Notes: a model not told the origin generated them from the letters alone. Positions 8,064-15,869 are shown, numbered from the stretch's first letter. The stretch is DNA of 64,000 bases from JBNFVY01 sp049943335 (GCF_049943335.1 NZ_JBNFVY010000001.1:558001-622000); one strand, 5' to 3'. Program-made: numbers and translations.

Positions 8064-8498
8064 ATGCTCAATGAGTTCAAGGACTTCATCGCGAAGGGCA
8101 ATGTCATGGACATGGCCGTTGGCATCATCATCGGTGCGGCCTTTACGGCCATCGTGACATCGCTTGTTACGGATCTGATCAATCCGATCATCGGTTTGTT
8201 CACCGGCGGTCTGGATTTCACAAACAACTACGCCGTTCTTGGCGGCACGGTTCCCGAAGGCGCCAGCCTGGATGCGGCCCGCGAAGCGGGCGCTTCGGTG
8301 TTCGCCTATGGGTCGTTCATCATGGCCGTGATCAACTTCCTGATCATCGCCTTTGTCGTGTTCATGTTGGTGCGCTACGTCAACCGCGTCAAAGCGATGG
8401 CCGAGAAGCCCGATGATGTGGCCCCCGAGGTCGAAACAGGGCCGTCCGAAGTCGACCTGCTGGTCGAAATCCGGGATGCTCTGGCCAAACGCGCCTGA
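8064..8498 (+). CDS. mscL: Large-conductance mechanosensitive channel MscL
   Basis: MscL, 144 residues, forms the homopentameric inner-membrane channel that opens under membrane tension to release solutes during hypo-osmotic shock. The N-terminus MLNEFKDFIAKGNVMDMAVG is the conserved amphipathic helix leading into TM1 (about residues 15-42, GIIIGAAFTAIV..), followed by a periplasmic loop and TM2 (about residues 78-102), then the charged cytoplasmic helix. Start at 8064 with GGAAG just upstream. It is a single gene ending in a strong terminator. Confidence 0.96.
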   Translation: MLNEFKDFIAKGNVMDMAVGIIIGAAFTAIVTSLVTDLINPIIGLFTGGLDFTNNYAVLGGTVPEGASLDAAREAGASVFAYGSFIMAVINFLIIAFVVFMLVRYVNRVKAMAEKPDDVAPEVETGPSEVDLLVEIRDALAKRA

Positions 8499-8527
8499 TC
8501 CCCGGCTTTGGTACCTGGTACCGGATG

Positions 8528-8553
8528 GGCCCGCCAGTTTTGGCGGGCCTTTT
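8528..8553 (+). terminator. Rho-independent terminator of mscL
   Basis: A perfect 9-bp stem GGCCCGCCA/TGGCGGGCC (8528-8536 and 8541-8549) with a GTTT loop, followed directly by TTTT. It is a textbook terminator, 29 bases after the mscL stop and before the Lrp-family start. Confidence 0.93.
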
Positions 8554-8599
8554 CATTTGCGCGCGTCCGGGCCAAGCTTGCGTGGATGGAGGGCCCGAA

Positions 8600-9058
8600 A
8601 TGACGCCGTTGGATGACATAGATCGCCGGATTTTGACCATTTTGCAGAAGCATGGGCGGATATCCAACGCGGAATTGGCAAGCCGTGCCAACACGTCGGC
8701 GTCGTCCTGCCACCGGCGGATGCAGCGACTAGAGGCCGAAGGCGTGATCCGCGCCTATGCCGCGATGCTGGACCCCAACAAGGTCGACCGCCCGGTGACA
8801 GCCTTTGTCGAAATCACCCTGACAGGGCAAGCCGACGAGGTTCTGGAGAGTTTCGAGCGTGATGTGCGATTGGCCGAGGATGTGCTGGAATGCCACCTGA
8901 TGGCCGGGCGCGCCGATTACATGTTGAAGGTCGTGGCGCGCGACAACGAACATTTTGCGCAGATCCATCGCCGTCTGGCGCGGTTGTCCGGCGTGGCGCA
9001 GATGCAGACCAGCTTTGCCTTGCGCACGGTGTTCAAGACGACCGCTCTGCCAGTGTGA
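8600..9058 (+). CDS. Lrp/AsnC family transcriptional regulator
   Basis: A 152-residue Lrp-type regulator. The N-terminal winged helix-turn-helix has the family opening LDDIDRRILTILQKHGRISNAELA and the recognition-helix region SSCHRRMQRLEAEGVI. The C-terminal part (from about residue 65) is the ligand-binding and oligomerising RAM domain with VEITL and LMAGRADYMLKV. Such proteins usually sense an amino acid. The ATG at 8600 follows GGAGGG at 8588-8593. The gene stands alone downstream of the mscL terminator, so its target cannot be named from context. Confidence 0.93.
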   Translation: MTPLDDIDRRILTILQKHGRISNAELASRANTSASSCHRRMQRLEAEGVIRAYAAMLDPNKVDRPVTAFVEITLTGQADEVLESFERDVRLAEDVLECHLMAGRADYMLKVVARDNEHFAQIHRRLARLSGVAQMQTSFALRTVFKTTALPV

Positions 9059-9190
9059 TCTAGCGGTATGATCAAGCGGTGCCCTGCGGGCGCTCTGCCA
9101 GCGTGCCGGGGCACGCGGGTCGGGGCGCTGCCCCCTTGCGCCCGCTGGGCGCAATTCCCCCCCAGGATATTTTGAAACGGAGAAGGGGGG
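9059..9190 (+). repeat. GC-rich downstream element after the Lrp-type gene (copy 2)
   Basis: Short GC-rich inverted segments (for example CGCTCTGCCAGCGTGCC, GCGCCCGCTGGGCGC at 9139-9153) lead into CCCCCAGGATATTTTGAAACGGAGAAG at about 9159-9185, then a G run. The order matches the stretch after pheT near 7060-7168. No gene is supported in 9059-9254. Possible role: transcript 3' end or a family-specific intergenic repeat. Confidence 0.35.
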
Positions 9191-9254
9191 GCACAGGGGG
9201 TAAAAACGCGGGGGCAAACATGTGGGGCCAGAAACCGGGGGCCAGAAACGACAA

Positions 9255-9275
9255 ACCCCCGGACGGGCCGGGGGT
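9255..9275 (-). terminator. Terminator of rpsU
   Basis: Read on the minus strand: ACCCCCGG, a five-base loop, CCGGGGGT, then TTGTCGTTTC. The stem is 8 bp and perfect. It is 43 bases past the rpsU stop, in the right orientation for that gene. Confidence 0.8.
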
Positions 9276-9317
9276 CATCGGATACGGGCCGAAGCCCGCG
9301 TCGTTCGTTTGGGCGTC

Positions 9318-9521
9318 TCAGAGGCCTTCGCGCTGGGCCTTTTTACGGGCCAGCTTACGGGCACGACGAATCGCTTCCGCTTTCTCACGGGCCTTTTTCT
9401 CGGACGGTTTCTCGAAATGTTGCTTGAGCTTCATTTCACGGAAAACGCCTTCGCGCTGAAGTTTTTTCTTCAGGGCACGGAGAGCCTGATCGACGTTATT
9501 ATCGCGAACGCTTACCTGCAT
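9318..9521 (-). CDS. rpsU: 30S ribosomal protein S21
   Basis: Ribosomal protein bS21, 67 residues, on the small-subunit platform near the 3' end of 16S rRNA, where it helps initiation. MQVSVRDNNVDQALRALKKK and the arginine/lysine-rich C-terminal helix (RRARKLARKKAQREG) are diagnostic, and length fits. The upstream AGGAAGGTGG on the minus strand gives a good ribosome binding site. It is a single gene with its own terminator, convergent with the Lrp-type gene. Confidence 0.97.
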   Translation of the reverse strand: MQVSVRDNNVDQALRALKKKLQREGVFREMKLKQHFEKPSEKKAREKAEAIRRARKLARKKAQREGL

Positions 9522-9708
9522 GTGGTGTCACCACCTTCCTAAGTTAGATTTGCAAAAAGTTGCAGGAGCGCGCCATATAGCAGCGGTTATGGGCTTTGTC
9601 CAGTTGTTCGCCCGGTCATGAGGCGGCGTCGCAGGGGGCGCGCGGCTTTACATGGCGGCCGGCCGAGCTAGGGTTGAGCACATGGAATTGTGAACAGGAG
9701 GATCTGTC

Positions 9709-10377
9709 GTGTCCAGTCATACCAAGGACCCCGTCCGCGAACAGTTGCTGGACGCTGCACTGGCCCATGTGCCGTTCGATGGCTGGACCGATGTGACGTT
9801 CCGCGCCGCCATTGCCGATGCCGATGTGTCCAGCGATATGGCGCGCATTGCCTGCCCGCGCGGCGCGACGGATCTGGCGGCGGCCTATCACCTGCGCGGA
9901 GACGAGGCGATCGACGTCGCGGCCCTGCCCGAAGGGTTGCGCTATTCACAGAAGGTGGCCGGTCTTGTGCGCCTGCGGCTCGAAGCGGTGGACCGCGAGA
10001 TCGTGCGCAAGGGCATGGCGCTGTTTTCCTTGCCGCATTTGGCGCCCGAAGGATCACGCCTGGTGTGGGGGACGGCAGATGCGATCTGGAACGCGCTTGG
10101 CGACACCTCGCGCGATTACAACTGGTATACCAAGCGGGCGATGCTGGCCGGGGTGTTCGGATCGACCTGCATGTTCTGGCTGGGCGATCAGTCCGAGGGC
10201 GGCGAGGCGACCTGGGCCTTTTTGGACCGGCGCGTTGCCAATGTGATGTCGATCGAAAAGACCAAGGCAAAGGTGCGCGAAAACAAGGGGCTGGCCCCGT
10301 TGCTGGCCGTGCCGAGCGCCATTCTGGGCCGGATCAAGGCCCCGGCGGGTGTCGACCGGACGGATGTTCCGGGCTGA
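9709..10377 (+). CDS. COQ9 family protein (ubiquinone biosynthesis)
   Basis: A 222-residue protein resembling the COQ9/RpsU-associated family of alphaproteobacteria. The N-terminal part (REQLLDAALAHVPFDGWTD) is a TetR-like helical fold and the C-terminal part holds RDYNWYTKRAMLAGVF and SEGGEATWAFLDRR, typical COQ9 blocks. In mitochondria COQ9 binds lipid and supports the COQ7 hydroxylase; the bacterial role is inferred by homology. The GTG at 9709 is taken as start because AGGAGG at 9697-9702 is well spaced. It is divergent from rpsU, a pairing that is common in this order, and a quinone oxidoreductase follows 57 bases later. Confidence 0.85.
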   Translation: MSSHTKDPVREQLLDAALAHVPFDGWTDVTFRAAIADADVSSDMARIACPRGATDLAAAYHLRGDEAIDVAALPEGLRYSQKVAGLVRLRLEAVDREIVRKGMALFSLPHLAPEGSRLVWGTADAIWNALGDTSRDYNWYTKRAMLAGVFGSTCMFWLGDQSEGGEATWAFLDRRVANVMSIEKTKAKVRENKGLAPLLAVPSAILGRIKAPAGVDRTDVPG

Positions 10378-10434
10378 CCTTGCACAGGCCCGGCGCATGG
10401 GCGACAAAGGCCTGAACCGTTACAGGAGGGCCCC

Positions 10435-11412
10435 ATGAGCACAATGCGCGTTGTCGAGATTTCCGAGCCCGGAGGACCAGAGGTCTTGGTGCCGGGCGAA
10501 CGGCCCGTTCCCACGCCCGGCCATGGGGAAATCCTGATCAAAGTGGCCTATGCCGGGGTCAATCGCCCCGATGCCTTGCAGCGCGCGGGGCAGTATGCGC
10601 CGCCCCCGGATGCTTCGGATCTGCCCGGGCTAGAGGCGTCGGGCGTCGTGGCCGCGGTCGGGCCGGGGGTCACGGGCTGGTCCGAGGGTGACGAGGTTTG
10701 CGCCCTGTTGCCCGGCGGGGGCTATGCGCAATACGTGGTCACGCCCGCCGTGCACGCCTTGCCGGTGCCCCAGGGCATGGACCTGCGCGAGGCCGCCTGC
10801 CTGCCCGAAACATTCTTCACCGTCTGGTCGAATGTGTTCATGCGCGGCGAACTGGTCGCGGGCGAGCGGTTCCTTGTCCACGGTGGATCGTCAGGCATTG
10901 GCACCACGGCGATCCAGCTGGCCAAAGTGTTGGGCGCACGGGTCTTTGCCACGGCAGGGTCGGACGAAAAATGCGCCCGGTGCCAGGATCTGGGCGCCGA
11001 GCGGGCGATCAATTACAAGAGCGAGGATTTCGTCACGATCCTGCGCGAAGAAGGCGGCGCCGACCTGATCCTGGACATGGTGGGGGGTGATTATATCCCG
11101 CGCAATATCAAGGCATTGGCCGAAGATGGACGGCTGGTTCAAATCGCGTTCCTGCAAAGCCCCAGGGTGGAAATGAACTTCGCGCCGGTGATGATGCGGC
11201 GGCTGACGATCACGGGCAGCACGTTGCGCCCGCAGTCGGTGCAGGCCAAGGCCGCGATTGCCGACGAATTGCGCGCGAATGTCTGGCCCTTGCTGGATGC
11301 CGGGCGGATCGGGCCGGTGATGGACAGCGAATTTGCGCTGGCCGATGCAGCCAAGGCGCATGCGCGCATGGAAAGCTCTCAGCATATCGGAAAGATCGTG
11401 TTGAAGGTCTGA
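10435..11412 (+). CDS. Zinc-free quinone oxidoreductase (PIG3-like, MDR family)
   Basis: A 325-residue medium-chain dehydrogenase/reductase. The N-terminal GroES-like domain has VAYAGVNRPDALQRAGQY and GLEASGVV. The Rossmann domain has VHGGSSGIGTTAIQLAK, and INYKSEDF follows as in PIG3-type enzymes. The cysteine and histidine ligands for catalytic zinc are absent, as in NADPH:quinone reductases. It probably reduces quinones with NADPH. The ATG at 10435 follows AGGAGGG at 10422-10428; an ATG three codons further on is also possible. It follows the COQ9-like gene on the same strand, so a shared quinone theme is plausible but not proved. Confidence 0.9.
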   Translation: MSTMRVVEISEPGGPEVLVPGERPVPTPGHGEILIKVAYAGVNRPDALQRAGQYAPPPDASDLPGLEASGVVAAVGPGVTGWSEGDEVCALLPGGGYAQYVVTPAVHALPVPQGMDLREAACLPETFFTVWSNVFMRGELVAGERFLVHGGSSGIGTTAIQLAKVLGARVFATAGSDEKCARCQDLGAERAINYKSEDFVTILREEGGADLILDMVGGDYIPRNIKALAEDGRLVQIAFLQSPRVEMNFAPVMMRRLTITGSTLRPQSVQAKAAIADELRANVWPLLDAGRIGPVMDSEFALADAAKAHARMESSQHIGKIVLKV

Positions 11413-11416
11413 TACC

Positions 11417-11466
11417 GGTGTCGCGCGGTGTTGCGCAGTGTCGCACGGTGTCGCACGGTGTCGCGC
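11417..11466 (+). repeat. Five tandem copies of a 10-bp unit
   Basis: The unit GGTGTCGCRC is repeated head to tail five times with one or two changes per copy (11417, 11427, 11437, 11447 and 11457), beginning five bases after the quinone reductase stop. It lies in the 218-base space before the VPLPA-CTERM gene. The 10-bp period is close to one helical turn, so a protein could bind all copies on one face. Slipped-strand expansion is the simplest explanation. Confidence 0.85.
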
Positions 11467-11630
11467 GGCGATTTCAGATTGATATCATGTGGATAACGTC
11501 GCGTAAGGCGCAGCGCTGATGCGTTGAAACGCGGCGGGGGCGTGCGTATATGCGCCCACGCTCTGGGGAACGTTGGGCTTGCTGGCCGATCCCCGGACGG
11601 TAACAAGTAATTGCATGATTGGGTAACAAG

Positions 11631-12281
11631 ATGCGTGTTTTGATTTCTGCCGCGCTGGTCGTGGGGGCGGTTTCTTCGCCCGCGATGGCATCGACCGTGA
11701 CACTGGACTATCTGGGCCAGGATCCCGGCGCGCGGAACGTTTTTTTCCGTATCGACAGTGTGTCGGGGGGCGCGAGCGCCGGCCAGTTCAAATTTGACGT
11801 CGTTGACAGGTCACAAGAGCTGTTGGCCTGGTGCGTGGATATCACCACGCGCCTCAGGACGGACGCCACCGAATATACCGTGGACACCGACATGTTCGCC
11901 CCGGACGTGACCGGGAACTTGGACAAGCTGTTCACCCAGCACTACGCCGCTGTTACGGATGCGACATCGTCGGCTGCGTTCCAGACCGCGATCTGGGAAA
12001 TCGTCTATGACACCGGTAATTTCGACCTGTACGATGGTCGTTTTACGCTGCGCAGCAAGACACCCGACGCGGTTGAAACCATGGCCACATCGTTCCTGGC
12101 GCTGGGCAACGCGGTGGGCGGCTATAGCGTCAGCTACCTGGATGCCGGTGTGTCCGCAGGCGGCGCGGCCTATTCGCAAAATCTGGTCAGCGTCACCCTG
12201 TCGGCTGTCCCGCTGCCCGCATCGGCCCTGCTTTTGGTCGCAGGGCTGGGCGCTTTGGGCGCCGCGCGCCGCCGCGTCTGA
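11631..12281 (+). CDS. VPLPA-CTERM sorting-domain protein, secreted
   Basis: A 216-residue exported protein. The N-terminus is a signal peptide (MRVLISAALVVGAVSSPAMAS). The C-terminus is a sorting signal: the VPLPA motif, a hydrophobic segment (LLLVAGLGALGAA) and a final basic RRR. This tripartite tail matches the VPLPA-CTERM class handled by exosortase/rhombosortase-type systems in Rhodobacterales. The middle part is polar with no named domain seen. The ATG at 11631 is chosen because it starts the signal peptide; a TTG at 11619 is in frame. No exosortase is in this window. A terminator follows. Probably surface or matrix associated. Confidence 0.82.
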   Translation: MRVLISAALVVGAVSSPAMASTVTLDYLGQDPGARNVFFRIDSVSGGASAGQFKFDVVDRSQELLAWCVDITTRLRTDATEYTVDTDMFAPDVTGNLDKLFTQHYAAVTDATSSAAFQTAIWEIVYDTGNFDLYDGRFTLRSKTPDAVETMATSFLALGNAVGGYSVSYLDAGVSAGGAAYSQNLVSVTLSAVPLPASALLLVAGLGALGAARRRV

Positions 12282-12304
12282 CCCCTGTGCCAATAGACAG
12301 ATCA

Positions 12305-12333
12305 ACGGCGCGCGGATATCCGCGCGCCGTTTT
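12305..12333 (+). terminator. Terminator of the VPLPA-CTERM gene
   Basis: An 11-bp perfect stem ACGGCGCGCGG/CCGCGCGCCGT (12305-12315 and 12320-12330) with an ATAT loop, followed by TTTGCTTTG. It is 24 bases after the stop. It is also placed to reduce readthrough between this gene and the convergent lipoprotein gene. Confidence 0.88.
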
Positions 12334-12390
12334 GCTTTGCCGTTTTGTTTTGTCGGTGGGCCCTGCGCGGGGCCGGCCCCAGGCCCGCGC

Positions 12391-12954
12391 CTATTGGGCC
12401 GTTGCGTAGAATTCACCGTCGTTAAAGTCGAGGTCCACGAACCTGCCGCGCGCCTCACCATCGACGGTGCCATAGATCAGGTCTGCCGTGCCGGTGTCAT
12501 TGCGGAACGTACCCGCCAGATCGATGTCGGCATTCATCTTGGCGCGCAGGCCCGATTGCACGCCCGACAAAGTGCCCCTGGCGTTCGCGCTCAGGTCTGT
12601 GCCCGAAACTTCGCCCGTCAGGGTCAAGCTGCCGCCCAGTGTCTGGTCTGGGGTGCCATTCTTGACATAGTTCAGTTCGGTCACGGATCCGGTAACATCC
12701 GAGGTGGCAAAATCCACGTCCATGGTCAGCGATCCCATCAGGCTTTCGCTGCCGCCGAGCGCCGCAATCGTGCCGGCATAGGTGGTCACGCCGCTGGTGG
12801 GCATGTCCATCAGCGCGGTCGCGGACAAGTCCGCCGCGCGGACCATTTCATCGGTTTCGCTGGCAAATTCGGCGGCGGTGATGGACGGAGGGATCGGCGT
12901 ACAGGCCGAGGCCGCCAGCGCTGCCATACAGGCGAAAACTTGGGTGCGTGTCAT
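12391..12954 (-). CDS. Putative lipoprotein, beta-rich (TbpB-barrel-like)
   Basis: A 187-residue protein with a short signal sequence and a cysteine at residue 18 (LAASAC), a likely but not canonical lipobox because alanine stands at -3. The mature part alternates polar and hydrophobic residues with many Gly, Asp, Thr and Ser, and ends in the pattern GTADLIYGTVDGEARGRFVD.. The pattern recalls the small eight-stranded barrels of transferrin-binding-protein-B-like lipoproteins. That resemblance is by eye only. It is convergent with the VPLPA-CTERM gene and about 160 bases past the RNase T2 gene on the same strand. Function unknown. Confidence 0.7.
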   Translation of the reverse strand: MTRTQVFACMAALAASACTPIPPSITAAEFASETDEMVRAADLSATALMDMPTSGVTTYAGTIAALGGSESLMGSLTMDVDFATSDVTGSVTELNYVKNGTPDQTLGGSLTLTGEVSGTDLSANARGTLSGVQSGLRAKMNADIDLAGTFRNDTGTADLIYGTVDGEARGRFVDLDFNDGEFYATAQ

Positions 12955-13116
12955 TCGTCATTCCTTATGAAGGGCATGACCCGCGACGCTGTCGGGCGCG
13001 CGGGCATTGGTTCCGGTCATGACGGATGGTTTTTCAGCCCCCTGTGCCGATTGCGTGGCGCAATCGCGGCAACGGGCGCGACATCCCGTGGCATCAAACT
13101 CAAGATCAATTCAAAT

Positions 13117-13758
13117 TCAATCGATCGGATCCAGCAGCGCGTCGCTCATGGTGCAGTCGCGCACGACATCCGCCGCGCAGGTGCGCGGGGTCAGATCGCG
13201 GGTCAGGCAGATACGCGCTTCTTGAATGCGCGCGGATTTACAGGTGATCGTGATCATGTCAGGCGACAGGGTGGGGTTGGCGGCCAGAAAGGCGTCTTCG
13301 ACGACGGATGCCGGCAGGGTGACGGGGCGATCCAGTTTGCGCAAAAGGGCCGGTTTCTGCACCGCATCAAAGGCATCGCGCGCTGCATCGAAATAGGCGT
13401 CGGGCGTCAGGCCCGCGCAGCGCCCATGCTTTTTCCACTGGTACCACGCGGCCCCCGGTGCGCCCATGATATCGGCCATCGCGGCGGTTTGGCCGCGCGA
13501 CGGATCATGCGCAGTGGTGCGGCAATACGACGGCCAGCCGCTTTCGAATTGCGGCCACAGCCCGTGAAGTACCCAGCCAAAGGGCCGGTCACATTGGGGC
13601 GATCCGCGTGCGTCCCCTTCCAGGGCGCACCATGTGGGCGACCACGACAGGGCCAGCACATAATAGTCGAAATCGCCCGCCTGTTCGCCCCTGGACCAGG
13701 CGGGCGCGGCAAGCAGGGACAGCAGGGTAACGATCAAATAACGCATTTTCTCTTTCAT
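13117..13758 (-). CDS. Ribonuclease T2 family protein, secreted
   Basis: A 213-residue T2-type ribonuclease with a signal peptide (about residues 5-22). Both catalytic segments are visible: HGLWPQ with His65 and WKKHGRC with His111. Six or more cysteines suggest disulfides, consistent with periplasmic or extracellular action. Such enzymes cut single-stranded RNA through a 2',3'-cyclic phosphate. In the second segment Gln stands before the Trp where many T2 enzymes have Glu. The start may be at 13758 or at the internal ATG four codons later. The product 2',3'-cyclic nucleotides would be substrates for the CpdB-like enzyme at 22.3-24.3 kb; that link is inference. Confidence 0.88.
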   Translation of the reverse strand: MKEKMRYLIVTLLSLLAAPAWSRGEQAGDFDYYVLALSWSPTWCALEGDARGSPQCDRPFGWVLHGLWPQFESGWPSYCRTTAHDPSRGQTAAMADIMGAPGAAWYQWKKHGRCAGLTPDAYFDAARDAFDAVQKPALLRKLDRPVTLPASVVEDAFLAANPTLSPDMITITCKSARIQEARICLTRDLTPRTCAADVVRDCTMSDALLDPID

Positions 13759-13871
13759 CCGGGCTTTTCATTCACTATATAGCGCGCAAGTTCCCCTTCA
13801 ACGTGAACCCGCTCGGATCCTCCGGGCAGCCTTTTCAGGCGGCGGGGAAGATATGCCTAAGGAGTGACGCT

Positions 13872-14618
13872 ATGGGTAAACCGATCATGGCCAAGGCCAC
13901 CGCCGTTTGGCTGGTGGACAATACGACGATCAGCTTCAAGCAGATTGCCGATTTTTGCGGATTGCATGAGTTGGAAGTGCAGGGCATCGCCGACGGCGAT
14001 GTTGCGGTGGGCGTGAAGGGTTTCGATCCGGTCGCGAACAACCAGCTGACGCAAGAGGACATTGACGCGGCCGAAAAGAGCCCGACGCACAAGCTGACCC
14101 TCAAGTACAACGCTGCCGCCGTCGGCGAGGAAAAGCGCCGCGGGCCGCGCTATACGCCGCTGTCCAAGCGCCAGGACCGCCCCAATTCGATCCTGTGGCT
14201 GGTCAAATTCCACCCCGAGCTGACCGACGCGCAGATTTCCAAGCTGGTCGGCACCACCAAGCCGACGATCCAGTCGATCCGCGAGCGCACGCATTGGAAC
14301 ATCAACCAGATGGAGCCGATCGACCCGGTCGCCCTGGGCCTGTGCAAGCAGACCGAACTGGACGCCGCCGTGCAAAAGGCCGCCAAAAAGCGCGAGTCCG
14401 AAGGCGCCGCGATGACCGACGACGAACGGCGCAAGTTGCTGTCCACCGAGCAGAGCCTGGATGCCGATGTCGAACCCAAGATGCCCACGGCGATTTCGGG
14501 GCTTGAGACCTTTTCGCTGTCTGGCGACGACGACGACGAAAAGACCAAGGAAAAAGAATACGACGCGGACAGCTTTTTCAACCTGCCCGACAACGAGGAC
14601 GACGACGAAAAGGATTGA
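13872..14618 (+). CDS. trcR: Cell-cycle transcriptional regulator TrcR (DUF1013 family)
   Basis: A 248-residue protein of the alphaproteobacterial DUF1013 family, whose members are now named TrcR. The block MAKATAVWLVDNTTISFKQIADFCGLHELEVQ at about residues 7-38 is the conserved helix-turn-helix-like N-terminus, followed by KRRGPRYTPLSKRQDRP and LWLVKFHPELTDAQISKLVGTTKPTI, a second DNA-binding-like part. The tail is very acidic (DDDDEKTKEKE, EDDDEKD), as usual for the family. The ATG at 13872 has AAGGAG at 13859-13864. It is divergent from the RNase T2 gene and ends at a strong terminator. The family call is firm; direct regulatory targets are unknown here. Confidence 0.88.
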   Translation: MGKPIMAKATAVWLVDNTTISFKQIADFCGLHELEVQGIADGDVAVGVKGFDPVANNQLTQEDIDAAEKSPTHKLTLKYNAAAVGEEKRRGPRYTPLSKRQDRPNSILWLVKFHPELTDAQISKLVGTTKPTIQSIRERTHWNINQMEPIDPVALGLCKQTELDAAVQKAAKKRESEGAAMTDDERRKLLSTEQSLDADVEPKMPTAISGLETFSLSGDDDDEKTKEKEYDADSFFNLPDNEDDDEKD

Positions 14619-14811
14619 TCCCCTTTCGTCGCCTGACCAACCAGCCCCGCCGATCCCGGCGGGGTTTTTTTGTGCGGATGGACCGGATGGCGGGCCATGC
14701 CCGGCGCAGCGCGCTGATCGCCAGGGCAAATGGGCGGGGTGGGGCGCCGATGGCGTAGAAATCGTCCTCGCTCATGGGCTTTGGCGGGGTTGTCCAAAGA
14801 ACGGCCTGCAT
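14578..14811 (-). CDS. Candidate small arginine-rich protein, 77 aa, divergent from LysR gene
   Basis: A short frame with an unusually good ribosome binding site: GGAGG eight bases before the ATG on the minus strand (14820-14824). The first 40 residues read like a compact soluble protein (SEDDFYAIGAPPRPFALAI, ALRRAWPAIRSIR), and the rest is Arg-rich. The 3' half overlaps the trcR terminator and the last 41 bases of trcR antisense, so the tail may be fortuitous or the gene may be a decayed remnant. It is divergent from the LysR-type gene, the classic layout of a regulator and its target. No family recognised. Confidence 0.4.
   Translation of the reverse strand: MQAVLWTTPPKPMSEDDFYAIGAPPRPFALAISALRRAWPAIRSIRTKKPRRDRRGWLVRRRKGINPFRRRPRCRAG
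14645..14671 (+). terminator. Rho-independent terminator of trcR
   Basis: An 8-bp perfect stem CCCCGCCG/CGGCGGGG (14645-14652 and 14657-14664) with a four-base loop, followed by seven T residues. It is 26 bases after the trcR stop. Confidence 0.95.
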
Positions 14812-14901
14812 TGAAATATCCTCCGGTATAAATCATGATTGAAAATCTAGGCTGTCGGATCAGCGAAATATGCGATGCATTTGGAAAATAGTTTTTCAAA
14901 A

Positions 14902-15795
14902 ATGAACGATGTGAACTGGGATGATTTGCGCCTGTTCTTCCATGTGGCGGATCTGGGCAGCCTGAGCGCGGCGGCGCGGGCCACCGGAGTCAGCGCGCCC
15001 ACGATGGGCCGGCGCATGCTGGCGATCGAGCAGCAGATGGGCCGCATCCTGTTTCACCGCGCCCAGAGCGGCTATCGCCTGACCCCCGATGGGGTGGCCC
15101 TGCTGGCGCGGGTGCGCGCAATGCACGCGGCGGCCAGCCCGATTGAAGACTTCGCATCAGGCCAGGCCGACACCCCGGTGCTGCGCCTGTCGGCCGGGAC
15201 GGCCACCGCCACGTTTCTGGCCGCGCATCTGGACCGGCTGTGCCGCCCGCGCGACCGGTTTCGGATCAACTTTGTGACCACCGAACGGGTTCTGGACCTG
15301 GCCCACCGCGAAATCGACCTGGGCATTCGCAACCGCCCGCCGGGGGCCGGCAATCTGGCCAGTCGCGCGCTGGCCACATTGCGCTTTGCGCCGTATCGCG
15401 CCTATGGGGCGGCCCAGGCAGACACGCTGGGCTGGGTCGGGCTGGACCGCGAACATGCGGTTCACCCCGCCGCAATGTGGTTGCATCGCCAGGGCCACCC
15501 GGTGCGCGTGCTGGCGAGTTCGGTGGCAACCGTGCACGAATTGGTGCGCGCAGGGGCGGGGATCGGCGTGATGCCCTGCCTGATGGCCGACCGCGACCCC
15601 GCGCTGGTGCGCGCCGGCCCCCTGATTGACGATCTGACCGAAACCCAACATCTGGTCATGCACAACGATGATCGCCACCGCCCCCAGATGCGCCGGCTGA
15701 TCGACCGGATCGTCGCGCTGTACCAGACCAACGCGGACTTGATCGGCGGCGCGCGGCCCTTGCACGGTGTGCCGGGCCAGCGCGACGAAAAATAA
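14902..15795 (+). CDS. LysR family transcriptional regulator
   Basis: A 297-residue LysR-type regulator. The N-terminal helix-turn-helix is clear: WDDLRLFFHVADLGSLSAAARATGVSAPTMGRRM, with the family feature LEQ replaced by IEQ, then GYRLTPDG. The C-terminal two-lobe effector domain runs from about residue 85. The start is taken at ATG 14902, two residues before the conserved NWDDLRLF block; ATG 14875 would add nine residues, and neither has a good ribosome binding site. It is divergent from a small candidate gene at 14811. The effector and targets are unknown. Confidence 0.88.
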   Translation: MNDVNWDDLRLFFHVADLGSLSAAARATGVSAPTMGRRMLAIEQQMGRILFHRAQSGYRLTPDGVALLARVRAMHAAASPIEDFASGQADTPVLRLSAGTATATFLAAHLDRLCRPRDRFRINFVTTERVLDLAHREIDLGIRNRPPGAGNLASRALATLRFAPYRAYGAAQADTLGWVGLDREHAVHPAAMWLHRQGHPVRVLASSVATVHELVRAGAGIGVMPCLMADRDPALVRAGPLIDDLTETQHLVMHNDDRHRPQMRRLIDRIVALYQTNADLIGGARPLHGVPGQRDEK

Positions 15796-15869
15796 ATTGA
15801 TCCGGGTGCAAAAAACGGCTTGATCGAATCCTGCATCGCCCCTAAATGCCGGCTCAAGACGCCAACGCA

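Noticed and set aside
11417..11466. The tandem repeat as a CRISPR array
   Set aside because: The 10-bp units are directly adjacent with no spacers, and no cas gene is present.
11959..13782. A 607-codon plus-strand frame across the VPLPA-CTERM gene, lipoprotein and RNase T2
   Set aside because: It crosses a strong terminator and is antisense to two genes with clear signal peptides and motifs.
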